A stretch of DNA of 64,000 nucleotides from Pseudescherichia sp031987975 (GTDB taxonomy: Bacteria > Pseudomonadota > Gammaproteobacteria > Enterobacterales > Enterobacteriaceae). Below the pieces are notes generated by a model. The model searched no databases. It worked only from the letters and a program-made list of their open reading frames with translations, and was not told where the DNA came from. Location of the stretch: positions 186,001-250,000 of the forward strand of contig NZ_DALZYX010000004.1 in NCBI RefSeq assembly GCF_031987975.1, given 5' to 3'. This document shows, piece by piece, positions 52,795 to 61,754 of this stretch. Position 1 is the first letter of the stretch. The number at the start of each line of letters is the position of its first letter. The translations under genes were made by a program, and so were the position numbers.

Positions 52795-53046
52795 AGATAT
52801 GTCAATTCTCGCTTTTCAAACCGCTAATCAACATTTTTGTATTTGATTATTAATAAATTAATGCGCCTTTGCCCGATCGGCTTCACGTTTTCGTAACGAG
52901 GTCGGAATCGTCATCTTTTTATACTTCTTTGTTGCCTTGTTGCTCGCGGCTTTAAGGGCAGAATTAGACAGGTCATTTCCAATAACAGCGCTGCCCTTAC
53001 GGGCGGATAGCTACAAAAGAGATCTCCACCCTACGAGGAGTTATCT

Positions 53047-54447
53047 ATGACCTCTACACCGATTACCCAGACAGATATTGCTCAGGGAGCGGTTGACGAT
53101 AAACTGTCGATTCGCGAAAAAGTAGGCTACGGCCTGGGCGACGCAGGCGGCACGGTCATCACCTGCCTGATCATGAATTTTCTCACCTTTTTCTATACCG
53201 ACGTTTTCGGTCTGACCCCGGCGCTGGTGGGCACGCTGTTTATCGCCCTGCGCGTTTTTGACGCCGTTTCCGATCCGATTATGGGCATCATCGCCGACCG
53301 CACGCAAAGCCGCTGGGGACGCTTCCGTCCCTGGCAGCTGTGGGTGGCGATCCCTATCGGCATCATTGGCGTTCTGACCTTTACCGTGCCGGACGCCAGC
53401 ATGGGGGTAAAAATCGCCTGGGCGTTTGGTACCTATCTGCTGCTCTCCGTCGGCTACACCGCAATTAACGTCCCCTACTGCGCGCTGATTAATACCATGA
53501 CCACGCGCCATAGCGAGGTGATCTCCTGTCAGTCCTGGCGCTTTGTGCTGTGCGGCGTCGCGGGTTTCCTGGTCTCGGTCGGCCTGCCGTGGATGGTCGA
53601 TCTCTTCGGCCAGGGCAGTGCAGCCCGAGGTTACCAGCTGGGCGTCGGCGTGCTGTGTGCAATTGCCGTTGTGATGTTCCTGTGCTGTTTCTTCTGGGTG
53701 CGTGAGCGGGTGCCGCTGGCGCTGATGGGCAAATTTACCCTGCGTGAGCACCTGGCCGGGCTGCTTAAAAACGATCAGCTGCTGTTAATGCTGGTGATGT
53801 CCTTCCTGCTGATTAACGTCTTCAACATTCGCGGCGGGGGTTACATGTACTTCATCACCTACGTGCTGGAGGGCAGTACGGCCTACACCTCGCTGTTTTT
53901 TACGATGGTGACCTTCGCCTCGATCCTCGGCTCCGTTATCGTCAACCCGCTCACTCGCCGTATCGATGCCGTTAAGCTCTACTACTACACCAACCTGGTG
54001 CTGGCCGCGCTGGCCGTCGGTATGTGGTTTTTGCCGGGCGGCCCGCAGTATCAAACGCTATGGCTGGCGGTCATCCTGGGTAACGGCATTATCCTTGGCT
54101 TTACCCTGCCGCTGCACTTCTCCCTGATGGCTTTCTCCGATGACTACGGCGAGTGGAAAACCGGCGTGCGCTCGTCGGGCATGAACTTCGCGTTCAACCT
54201 GTTCTTTATCAAGCTCGCCTGGGCCTCAAGCGCGGGAATTATCAGCCTGGTGTTTATTGCCGTGGCCTACCAGCCCGGCACAGGCAATCAGACCACCGCC
54301 TCGCTGCAGGGGATCACCACCATGGAAACCCTGCTGCCTGCCCTGTTCCACCTGCTGCTGGCGCTGGCGGTTCGCGTCTGCAAGCTCAATAACCCAATGA
54401 TGGCGCGTATTTCCACTGACCTGCGCCAGCGTCATGTCCAGTCCTGA
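53047..54447 (+). CDS. GPH-family sugar:cation symporter
   Basis: 466 residues, 12 helices, of the glycoside-pentoside-hexuronide family (MelB/XynP type). Signatures: REKVGYGLGDAGG near residue 24 and FDAVSDPIMGIIADRTQSRWGRFRPW near 72-97. Position beside a β-L-arabinofuranosidase gene suggests it imports arabinofuranosyl oligosaccharides for cytoplasmic cleavage. It resembles yicJ and xynP types; the substrate is not established. Its end overlaps the ribosome-binding site of the next gene. Confidence 0.87.
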   Translation: MTSTPITQTDIAQGAVDDKLSIREKVGYGLGDAGGTVITCLIMNFLTFFYTDVFGLTPALVGTLFIALRVFDAVSDPIMGIIADRTQSRWGRFRPWQLWVAIPIGIIGVLTFTVPDASMGVKIAWAFGTYLLLSVGYTAINVPYCALINTMTTRHSEVISCQSWRFVLCGVAGFLVSVGLPWMVDLFGQGSAARGYQLGVGVLCAIAVVMFLCCFFWVRERVPLALMGKFTLREHLAGLLKNDQLLLMLVMSFLLINVFNIRGGGYMYFITYVLEGSTAYTSLFFTMVTFASILGSVIVNPLTRRIDAVKLYYYTNLVLAALAVGMWFLPGGPQYQTLWLAVILGNGIILGFTLPLHFSLMAFSDDYGEWKTGVRSSGMNFAFNLFFIKLAWASSAGIISLVFIAVAYQPGTGNQTTASLQGITTMETLLPALFHLLLALAVRVCKLNNPMMARISTDLRQRHVQS

Positions 54448-54457
54448 GGAGAAGATG

Positions 54458-56413
54458 ATGACTATCATGGAAACCGACCTGCATAAGCTTAACGTCACCG
54501 ATCCGTTTTTAGGCCAGTACCAGCGACTGGTGCGCGACGTGGTGATCCCCTATCAGTGGGATGCGCTGAATGACCGCATTCCGGAAGCCGATCCCAGCCA
54601 TGCCATTGAAAACTTCCGCATTGCTGCGGGTCTCTCTGAGGGCGAGTTCTACGGCATGGTTTTCCAGGACAGCGACGTCGCAAAGTGGCTGGAAGCCGTG
54701 GCCTGGTCACTGTGCCAGAAACCCGATGCTGAGCTTGAGAAAACGGCCGATGAGGTGATTGCGCTCGTGGCGGCAGCGCAGCGTGAGGATGGCTACCTGA
54801 ACACGTACTTCACGGTAAAAGCCCCTGCCGAGCGCTGGACCAACCTTGCCGAATGCCATGAGCTGTACAGCGCCGGACATATGATCGAGGCGGCAGTGGC
54901 GTATTTTCAGGCCACCGGCAAGCGCAGCCTGCTGGAGGTAGCCTGCCGCCTGGCGAACCATATCGACAGCGTGTTTGGTCCTGGCGTTAACCAGCTTCAG
55001 GGTTACGACGGCCACCCGGAAATTGAGCTGGCCCTGATGCGCCTGTTTGAGGTGACCCAGCAGACCCGCTATCGCGATCTGGTGAACTTCTTCGTTGAGC
55101 AGCGCGGCACGCAGCCACACTTTTACGATAGAGAGTTTGCGCAGCGCGGTGGCACCTGGTTCTGGCCCAACCATGGTACGGCATGGATGGTGAACGATAA
55201 GGCCTATAGTCAGGCGCACCTGCCGCTTGCCGAGCAGCAGAGCGCTATTGGCCATGCGGTGCGCTTTGTCTATCTGATGACAGGCGTCGCCCACCTGGCG
55301 CGGCTCTCCGGCAATGAGCGCTTGCGTCAGGACTGCCTGCGGCTGTGGCAAAACATGGCCCAGCGCCAGCTCTATATCACCGGCGGCATCGGCTCACAAA
55401 GCCGGGGAGAGGCGTTCAGCAGCGATTACGACCTGCCGAACGATACCGTCTACGCCGAGAGCTGCGCCTCGATCGGGCTGATGATGTTTGCCCGCCGGAT
55501 GCTGGAGCTGGAGGGTGACGGTCAGTATGCCGACGTGATGGAGCGTGCGCTCTATAACACCGTGCTGGGCGGCATGGCGCTCGACGGTAAACATTTCTTC
55601 TATGTCAATCCGCTAGAGATCGCCCCAAAATCGCTGAAGTTTAATCATATTTACGACCATATCCAGCCGGTTCGCCAGCGTTGGTTCGGCTGCGCCTGCT
55701 GTCCACCGAATATTGCCCGCCTGCTGACCTCCATCGGCCATTACATCTATACCCCGCGCCCCGATGCCCTGTTTATCAATCTCTATATAGGCAATCGCGT
55801 AGAGATCCCCGTGGGGGATACGGCGCTGCGGGTGAGTATCAGTGGCAACTACCCGTGGCAGGAGAACGTTGAGGTGCGTATCGACTCCTCCCACCCGGTG
55901 CAGCATACGCTGGCTCTACGCCTGCCGGAGTGGTGCAGCGATCCGCAAGTTTTGCTCAACGGCGAAGCGGTACGGGGTGAGGTGCGCAAAGGCTATATGC
56001 ATCTCAGTCGGCTCTGGCATGAAGGCGACACGCTATCGCTAACGCTGCCCATGCCGGTCCGTCGTGTGTATGGCAACCCGCTGGTGCGCAGCGTCGCTGG
56101 CAAGGTGGCGATCCAACGCGGCCCGCTGGTCTACTGCCTTGAAGAGGCGGACAACGGCGAGGCGCTGCATAATGTCTGGCTACCTAAAGAGAGCCAATTC
56201 AAACTTGTTGAAGGGAAAGGGATATTTGCCCATAAGATGCTTATTCAGGCCGAAGGTGCGAAGCAGGTTGCCGCCCAGGCAGAGCAGCAGCCGCTGTGGC
56301 ACTTCGATGATGCACCCAGCAGCCGGGAGCCGCAAACCCTGACCTTTATTCCGTGGTTTAGCTGGGCCAATCGCGGCGAGGGGGAAATGCGCGTTTGGGT
56401 GAACGAGGGGTAA
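54458..56413 (+). CDS. GH127 β-L-arabinofuranosidase
   Basis: 651 residues, glycoside hydrolase family 127, with a (α/α)6 catalytic domain and C-terminal β domains. Counting from 54458, Glu318 (RGEAF), Glu334 and Cys336 (YAESCAS), and Cys414-Cys415 (CACCPPN) match the acid/base, zinc ligands and nucleophilic cysteine described for Bifidobacterium HypBA1. No signal peptide, so it acts in the cytoplasm. The family removes β-L-arabinofuranose from hydroxyproline-linked arabino-oligosaccharides of plant cell walls. AGGAG six bases upstream favours ATG 54458; ATGs at 54434, 54455 and 54467 are alternatives. Confidence 0.88.
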   Translation: MTIMETDLHKLNVTDPFLGQYQRLVRDVVIPYQWDALNDRIPEADPSHAIENFRIAAGLSEGEFYGMVFQDSDVAKWLEAVAWSLCQKPDAELEKTADEVIALVAAAQREDGYLNTYFTVKAPAERWTNLAECHELYSAGHMIEAAVAYFQATGKRSLLEVACRLANHIDSVFGPGVNQLQGYDGHPEIELALMRLFEVTQQTRYRDLVNFFVEQRGTQPHFYDREFAQRGGTWFWPNHGTAWMVNDKAYSQAHLPLAEQQSAIGHAVRFVYLMTGVAHLARLSGNERLRQDCLRLWQNMAQRQLYITGGIGSQSRGEAFSSDYDLPNDTVYAESCASIGLMMFARRMLELEGDGQYADVMERALYNTVLGGMALDGKHFFYVNPLEIAPKSLKFNHIYDHIQPVRQRWFGCACCPPNIARLLTSIGHYIYTPRPDALFINLYIGNRVEIPVGDTALRVSISGNYPWQENVEVRIDSSHPVQHTLALRLPEWCSDPQVLLNGEAVRGEVRKGYMHLSRLWHEGDTLSLTLPMPVRRVYGNPLVRSVAGKVAIQRGPLVYCLEEADNGEALHNVWLPKESQFKLVEGKGIFAHKMLIQAEGAKQVAAQAEQQPLWHFDDAPSSREPQTLTFIPWFSWANRGEGEMRVWVNEG

Positions 56414-56430
56414 TGTTCAGCCATGGTAAT

Positions 56431-56456
56431 GCCGGGTAAGCGCAGCGCCACCCGGC
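56431..56456. repeat. REP palindrome
   Basis: GCCGGGTAAGCGCAGCGCCACCCGGC between the GH127 gene and convergent hicB. Confidence 0.75.
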
Positions 56457-56468
56457 AAAGTATAAGAT

Positions 56469-56879
56469 TCAGCGACCTGGCAGCACACGTCTTGCAGCCT
56501 CTGCCAGAAAGGCGCTTCGGTTACTGTAGTCAGGGTGCTCACGAACAAAGTGGTCGATTTTTGTTAATAAACGCTTTGGTAACGTGATATTGATTCGTTC
56601 TGCACGGCCATCAAACTGGTTGATGTTTATATCAACCAGTAACCATTGCCCGCCTATAAAATCAGCAGGATTACTTTCCAGATGCGCTTCTATCGATCCC
56701 GGGCCAGGGAGCGTTTCCTGAGTTTCACAAAGTAATTCAAAGTGTGCCGTTAAGGCCTCTTTCGCATCCCGAAAGGCATCATCTAACGTATCGCCAGCAA
56801 AGAAGCAGCCCGGCACATCCGGAAAGAAACCACTGGCGCTGCCGTCAGGATCGGCATGAATATAAGCCGGATAAAACAT
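56469..56879 (-). CDS. hicB: HicB antitoxin
   Basis: 136 residues. The N-terminal partial RNase-H-like HicB domain reads YPAYIHADPDG, GFFPDVPGCFFAGDT and EALTAHFE. A C-terminal ribbon-helix-helix domain follows (RINITLPKRLLTKIDHFV). The antitoxin blocks HicA and represses the operon. It follows hicA by 15 bases. Confidence 0.9.
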   Translation of the reverse strand: MFYPAYIHADPDGSASGFFPDVPGCFFAGDTLDDAFRDAKEALTAHFELLCETQETLPGPGSIEAHLESNPADFIGGQWLLVDININQFDGRAERINITLPKRLLTKIDHFVREHPDYSNRSAFLAEAARRVLPGR

Positions 56880-56894
56880 AGAGACTCCTTCGTA

Positions 56895-57080
56895 TTAAAG
56901 CTTTAAACCAGCCTGACGCCAAATCTGCGCCAGCGTACCCGTTTTTATGTCTTTTCGCGGATGCGGAACCGTCACAATTCCGGTACGCGTTGGATGACAA
57001 AACTGATGATGGCTCCCTCTGACTCTGACCAACATCCAGCCATGTCTTTTCAAAATTGTCATGACATCCTGGCTCTTCAC
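56895..57080 (-). CDS. hicA: HicA toxin, mRNA interferase
   Basis: 61 residues, the usual HicA length. A double-stranded-RNA-binding-like fold with the key His24 in RGSHHQF and the tail TVPHPRKDIKTGTLAQIWRQAG. I chose the GTG start at 57080 with AAGGA upstream, because the ATG-started frame to 57230 adds 50 residues unrelated to HicA. It precedes hicB. Confidence 0.85.
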   Translation of the reverse strand: MKSQDVMTILKRHGWMLVRVRGSHHQFCHPTRTGIVTVPHPRKDIKTGTLAQIWRQAGLKL

Positions 57081-57262
57081 ATCCCTATCCTTCACTGGAT
57101 TATACACATCATACACACGGTTAATGGCTACAGGATCACAATAACGCATGACAGAAATGGAAGCTGTCAGAGGATTTTCAGGTTGGAAAGCAGTACGAAA
57201 AGAAACGATGCAAAGAGTAATGCATGGCATTTAATTGCGTGCGGTCTGGCAAAGAGAAGTAG

Positions 57263-57287
57263 GCCGGGCAAGCTTGCGCCGCCCGGC
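57263..57287. repeat. REP palindrome
   Basis: GCCGGGCAAGCTTGCGCCGCCCGGC just past the aldB stop, on the hicA side. Confidence 0.7.
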
Positions 57288-57300
57288 TATAGGTAAGGCC

Positions 57301-58839
57301 TCAGAACAGCCCGAGCGGTTTATTCGAGTAGCTCACCAGCAGGCACTTGGTCTGCTGGTAGTGATCCAGCATCATCTTATGGGTTTCGCGCCCGATGCCG
57401 GACTGCTTATAGCCGCCGAACGCCGCGTGAGCAGGATAGGCGTGGTAGCAGTTGGTCCACACGCGTCCCGCCTGGATACCGCGCCCCATCTTATAGGCCA
57501 GGCTGCCGTTACGGCTCCAGACGCCCGCCCCCAGCCCGTACTGGGTATCGTTAGCCAGCTCCAGCGCCTCTTCCACCGTTTTAAAGGTGGTTACGGCAAG
57601 CACCGGGCCAAAGATCTCCTCCTGGAAGACGCGCATATTGTTCTGCCCGAAAAGAATGGTAGGCTCAAGGTAATAGCCCTCTTTCAGCTCCCCCTCAAGC
57701 TGCTTGCGCCGCCCGCCGGTGAGCACGTCCGCCCCCTCGTTTTTACCGATGTCGATATAGTTGAGGATGGTCTCCAGCTGCCCCTGGGAGACCTGCGCTC
57801 CCATCTGGGTAACGGTATCCAGCGGGTTGCCGCTGCGAATGCTCTCTACCCGACGGATGGCACGCTCCATAAAGCGCTCATAGATTGACTCCTGCACCAG
57901 CGCCCGGCTCGGACAGGTACAGACCTCGCCCTGGTTAAAGGCAAACAGGGCAAAGCCCTCCAGCGCCTTATCAAAGAAGGCATCCTCTTCATCCATCACG
58001 TCGGCGAAGAAGATGTTCGGCGATTTGCCGCCCAGCTCGAGGGTGACCGGAATAATGTTCTGGGTCGCGTACTGCATAATCTGCTGACCCACTTCGGTGG
58101 AGCCGGTAAAGGCCACCTTGGCGATGCGCTTTGAAGTGGCAAGATACTCACCAATCTCGCCTCCCGCGCCGTTAACGACGTTCACTACCCCCGGCGGCAG
58201 CAGATCGCCCACAATCTCCATCAGCAGCAGCACGGAGAGCGGCGTCAGGCGCGCGGGTTTTAAGACAATGCAGTTCCCGGCTGCAAGCGCAGGGGCCATT
58301 TTCCAGCTCGCCATCAGCAGCGGGAAGTTCCACGGAATAATCTGCCCAACCACGCCCAGAGGCTCGCGGAAGTGGTAGGCCACCGTCTCGCTGTCTACCT
58401 CGCTGATGCCGCCCTCCTGGGCGCGAATACAGGAGGCAAAATAGCGGAAATGGTCAATCGCCAGCGGCACGTCGGCTCCGCTGGTTTCGCGGATCGGCTT
58501 GCCGTTATCCCAGGTCTCGGCGGTCGCCAGCAGCTCCAGGTTCTGCTCCATGCGATCGGCTATCTTCAGCAATATGGCCGCCCGGTCCTGCACGGAGGTA
58601 TGCGCCCACTTATCTTTCGCCTTATGGGCAGCGTCCAGCGCTAAATCGATATCACGCTTGCTGGAACTGGCAATTTCGCACAGCGGCTGGCCGGTAACCG
58701 GGGTCAGGTTCTGGTAATACTCGCCGTCGGCGGGTGGAACCCAGTCGCCGCCGATAAAGTTTTCATAACGCGCTTTTAAGGTAAGAGGATAACCGTATTC
58801 GCCAGGCTGGATGCGGTTGCCGGGGGGATTATGTGTCAT
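57301..58839 (-). CDS. aldB: AldB, aldehyde dehydrogenase
   Basis: 512 residues; oxidises acetaldehyde and related aldehydes with NADP+. Catalytic Cys in FNQGEVCTCPSR, Glu in TLELGGKSPN and the cofactor motif FTGSTEVGQ are present. In E. coli it is induced in stationary phase (RpoS) with CRP and Fis input; I did not verify those sites in the 164-base upstream gap. Divergent from the ROK gene. Confidence 0.95.
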   Translation of the reverse strand: MTHNPPGNRIQPGEYGYPLTLKARYENFIGGDWVPPADGEYYQNLTPVTGQPLCEIASSSKRDIDLALDAAHKAKDKWAHTSVQDRAAILLKIADRMEQNLELLATAETWDNGKPIRETSGADVPLAIDHFRYFASCIRAQEGGISEVDSETVAYHFREPLGVVGQIIPWNFPLLMASWKMAPALAAGNCIVLKPARLTPLSVLLLMEIVGDLLPPGVVNVVNGAGGEIGEYLATSKRIAKVAFTGSTEVGQQIMQYATQNIIPVTLELGGKSPNIFFADVMDEEDAFFDKALEGFALFAFNQGEVCTCPSRALVQESIYERFMERAIRRVESIRSGNPLDTVTQMGAQVSQGQLETILNYIDIGKNEGADVLTGGRRKQLEGELKEGYYLEPTILFGQNNMRVFQEEIFGPVLAVTTFKTVEEALELANDTQYGLGAGVWSRNGSLAYKMGRGIQAGRVWTNCYHAYPAHAAFGGYKQSGIGRETHKMMLDHYQQTKCLLVSYSNKPLGLF

Positions 58840-59003
58840 GGCCGTCTCCTTGCAGGGGTGTCCTTCAAGGGTAGACGCGGCGGTTAAAAAAGCAGCGGGA
58901 AGATCGCCGCTTTTCGACGCTGTTCACGTATTACCTTACTTTACATTCTCCCGCCAGGCCTGAGCCATAATTAAGCGTAAGGAACCGGAAAAGGGAAATA
59001 CCT

Positions 59004-59888
59004 ATGCACTACTTTATTGGTTTTGATGTTGGGGGAACCCACATTAAGCATGGCCTAATCGACGAGCATGGTGAAGAGCACTCTTCGGAGGAGTTTGACA
59101 CGCCCGAGGACGAAGAGTCGTTTAAAAAAGCGTGGAAAGAGGTAGTCGAAACCTATCAGAAGGATCACGAGATTGCCGGTATCGGCGTCAGTTTTCCCGG
59201 CCATATCAATGTGCATACCGGCAAAGCGAAGAAAGCGGGCGCGCTGGACTTTATGGACGGCACAAATCTGCACGATCTCTTCACCACCCTCACGCATCTG
59301 CCGGTAGTCGTGGAAAACGATGCCAACTGCGCGGCGCTGGGTGAGCGCTGGCGCGGTGCCGGACAGGAGTTTGAGAACTTTGTCTGCATCACCGTGGGCA
59401 CCGGCATTGGTGGTGGGATTATTGTAAACGGCGAGCTGTTCCGCGGCGTACACTTCCACGCCGGTGAGTTTGGCGTGATCCCGGTCGGCAATAAAGGCGA
59501 ATGTATGCACGAGGTCGCCTCCGGCAGCGGTCTGATGAAGGCCTGTCGCCAGGCGCTGGCGGTCTCCGCCGACGAGATGCCGCACGGTAAAGAGCTATTC
59601 GAGCGGATGGACAGCGACGTCCATCTGCGCGAGGCCATTAACGAGTGGGCGCTGTTCCTGGCGCGCGGCGTCTATAGCGTCATCTCCATGTTCGACCCCG
59701 AGGCGGTGCTGATTGGCGGCGGGATAAGCGAGCAGGAGAAAGTTTACCAGCTGCTCGATCGCCACCTGGAGACCTTTGAGATGTGGGAGGCGCTGCGCGT
59801 GCCGATCCACCCCTGCAAGCTGGGTAACCAGGCAGGCAGATTAGGGGCAGTATGGCTGGCGAAGCAGAAAATCGCGCCCGATGAATAG
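59004..59888 (+). CDS. ROK-family sugar kinase, substrate unknown
   Basis: 294 residues. Phosphate-1 motif GFDVGGTHIKHGL, the sugar/catalytic segment VVVENDANCAALGE with Asp106 as base, adenosine-binding VGTGIGGGIIVNGEL, and FHAGEFGV. The zinc motif usual in ROK proteins (CxCGxxGCxE) is replaced by GNKGECMHE, with a single Cys. No HTH domain, so a kinase rather than a repressor. It may phosphorylate glucose, mannose, allose or a β-glucoside. E. coli has yiaY at this position. Convergent with selB after 12 bases with no terminator visible. Confidence 0.8.
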   Translation: MHYFIGFDVGGTHIKHGLIDEHGEEHSSEEFDTPEDEESFKKAWKEVVETYQKDHEIAGIGVSFPGHINVHTGKAKKAGALDFMDGTNLHDLFTTLTHLPVVVENDANCAALGERWRGAGQEFENFVCITVGTGIGGGIIVNGELFRGVHFHAGEFGVIPVGNKGECMHEVASGSGLMKACRQALAVSADEMPHGKELFERMDSDVHLREAINEWALFLARGVYSVISMFDPEAVLIGGGISEQEKVYQLLDRHLETFEMWEALRVPIHPCKLGNQAGRLGAVWLAKQKIAPDE

Positions 59889-59900
59889 GGCGCGACAGGG

Positions 59901-61754
59901 TTAAGCCTGCGGTTCGGCCGGGAACAGCAGGGCGTCGCGCAGCAGGTGATCGTTGCCGCGTCGGCGGGTAAAGCCGATGCGGTCAAAATATTCGAGGATC
60001 TGGATTGCCAGCTTGCGTCCGACATTGAGCCGATCGCGGAAATCGGCGGCACAGGTCGATCCGCGCTCGCCGTCCAGCTCACGGATCAGATTCGCAAAGG
60101 CCACGATACGATCGTTGCGGTAGTAGCGATCCTTTACGATCGCCGTGATCAGTCCTTGCTGAGCCGCCTGGTGCAGAACGCTGCGCATGACCTGCTCATC
60201 TGCCCCCACTTCGCGCGCCAGATCGCGCACCCACCACGGCTCGTCGCCAAACAGCGTGGCGGCTTGCTGCCAGATCGCCTCCTGCTCAGAGGTAAAGCCC
60301 GCTTTATGATCCGGCAGGTGCAGCCAGCCGTGATGGCTATGGATATCGCCTCTCTCCCGCATCCGCTCGATCAGCGTCAACACCAGCGCCTCGCTCTCCA
60401 TCGGCAGAGCCATACGCCGCAGACGTTCGCGCCCTGGCCCTGGCTCGTCGCGGTGCTGCGCATGGTAGGTCGTCAGCGTATCGAGGATCTTGCGCTGCCA
60501 GCGGGCGGCCACTTCTGCGCTGATCAGGCTATCTCCGGCCTGGATCAGCTGCGGGCTCTCGGTCAGTGCCGTCATCCCCTGGGCGTTAAGCTGCCTTGCC
60601 CATGCAAACGACGGCAGATCTACCGCTCCGCGCGTCAGGTGCACCGCCAACGCTCCAGCATCGTCATGGGTGTCCGCCAGCGCGGCAAGCCATGCCAGAT
60701 ATTCTGCCTTACGTTTGCCCCGACGCGGTGGATTGAGCGTAACCACGCGCGCTCCGGCCAGCGTGGCGCGGGCAGAGATATCGCGCAGCACCAGCCGATC
60801 GTTATCTGCCAGCCACAGCGGCGTATCCAGCACCAGCTCGGCAAGATTATTCTCCAGCAGCGAGACGCGGCCCGTGACGTGGCTGGCGGCATGGTGAACG
60901 TGCAGCGGCTGCCACTGGGTCAACGGCGCATGGGTATGCAGCGCTACGATCAGCCGCGTAACAGGTTCGGGTGGGGCATCGGACAGCAGCCAGTCGCCGC
61001 GGCTAATAGCCTCTTTTTCCGCGTCGCCCGCAATATTCAGGGCGATGCGCTGCCCGGCATGAGCCTGCTCTACCGGTTGGTTTTGCGCATGAAGACCGCG
61101 CACGCGCATTGGCCTGTTTACCCCGGTGAGCCACAGGGTATCGCCTACCTTGACGTTGCCGGAGAGCGCCGTGCCGGTCACCACCAGCCCTGCGCCCTTG
61201 ACGCTAAATGCGCGATCGATAGCGAGGCGGAAACGGTGCTCAGCCGTCTGCTCGCGCTCGGGCAATGCCAGCAGGTGCTCGCGCAATGCTTCAATGCCCA
61301 CTCCCTGCGTCGCGGCGGTAGTAAACAGTGTCGCCTGCGGGTAGCCATACTCTGCCAGCTCGCTGCGTACCTCGCCCTCCACCTCAGCTATCCGCGCCTC
61401 GTCCACGCGATCGGCTTTGGTCAGCGCCACGGTCAGCGCCGGGTTACCGGTGAGCTGTAAAATCGCCAGATGTTCACGGGTCTGGGCCATTACGCCGTCA
61501 TCGCAGGCGACCACCAGCAGCGCACCGTCGATGCCGCCGACGCCCGCCAGCATATTGGCGAGAAACTTCTCATGGCCCGGCACGTCGATAAACCCCGGCA
61601 CGCGTCCGTTTGGCTGCGGCCAGTAGGCGTAGCCGAGGTCAATGGTCATGCCACGCTTCTTCTCTTCCGGCAGCCGATCGGCATTGATGCCGGTGAGGGC
61701 CTCCAGCAGCGTGGTTTTGCCGTGGTCAACGTGCCCGGCGGTTGCAATAATCAT
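59901..61754 (-). CDS. selB: SelB, selenocysteyl-tRNA-specific elongation factor
   Basis: 617 residues. The EF-Tu-like N terminus has G1 GHVDHGKTTL, G3 DVPGHEKF and G4 TKAD. Four winged-helix domains at the C terminus bind the SECIS hairpin; the last has NVGRKLAIQILEYFDRIGFTRR. Brings Sec-tRNA to UGA codons. ATG overlaps the selA stop (61751-61754). Confidence 0.96.
   Translation of the reverse strand: MIIATAGHVDHGKTTLLEALTGINADRLPEEKKRGMTIDLGYAYWPQPNGRVPGFIDVPGHEKFLANMLAGVGGIDGALLVVACDDGVMAQTREHLAILQLTGNPALTVALTKADRVDEARIAEVEGEVRSELAEYGYPQATLFTTAATQGVGIEALREHLLALPEREQTAEHRFRLAIDRAFSVKGAGLVVTGTALSGNVKVGDTLWLTGVNRPMRVRGLHAQNQPVEQAHAGQRIALNIAGDAEKEAISRGDWLLSDAPPEPVTRLIVALHTHAPLTQWQPLHVHHAASHVTGRVSLLENNLAELVLDTPLWLADNDRLVLRDISARATLAGARVVTLNPPRRGKRKAEYLAWLAALADTHDDAGALAVHLTRGAVDLPSFAWARQLNAQGMTALTESPQLIQAGDSLISAEVAARWQRKILDTLTTYHAQHRDEPGPGRERLRRMALPMESEALVLTLIERMRERGDIHSHHGWLHLPDHKAGFTSEQEAIWQQAATLFGDEPWWVRDLAREVGADEQVMRSVLHQAAQQGLITAIVKDRYYRNDRIVAFANLIRELDGERGSTCAADFRDRLNVGRKLAIQILEYFDRIGFTRRRGNDHLLRDALLFPAEPQA

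Noticed and set aside
38452..57287. Several strong GC-rich palindromes considered as terminators
   Set aside because: They share the REP consensus GCC(C/G)GGT-GCGC-ACCCGGC with CTAC-type tails and lack T runs, so they are listed as repeats.
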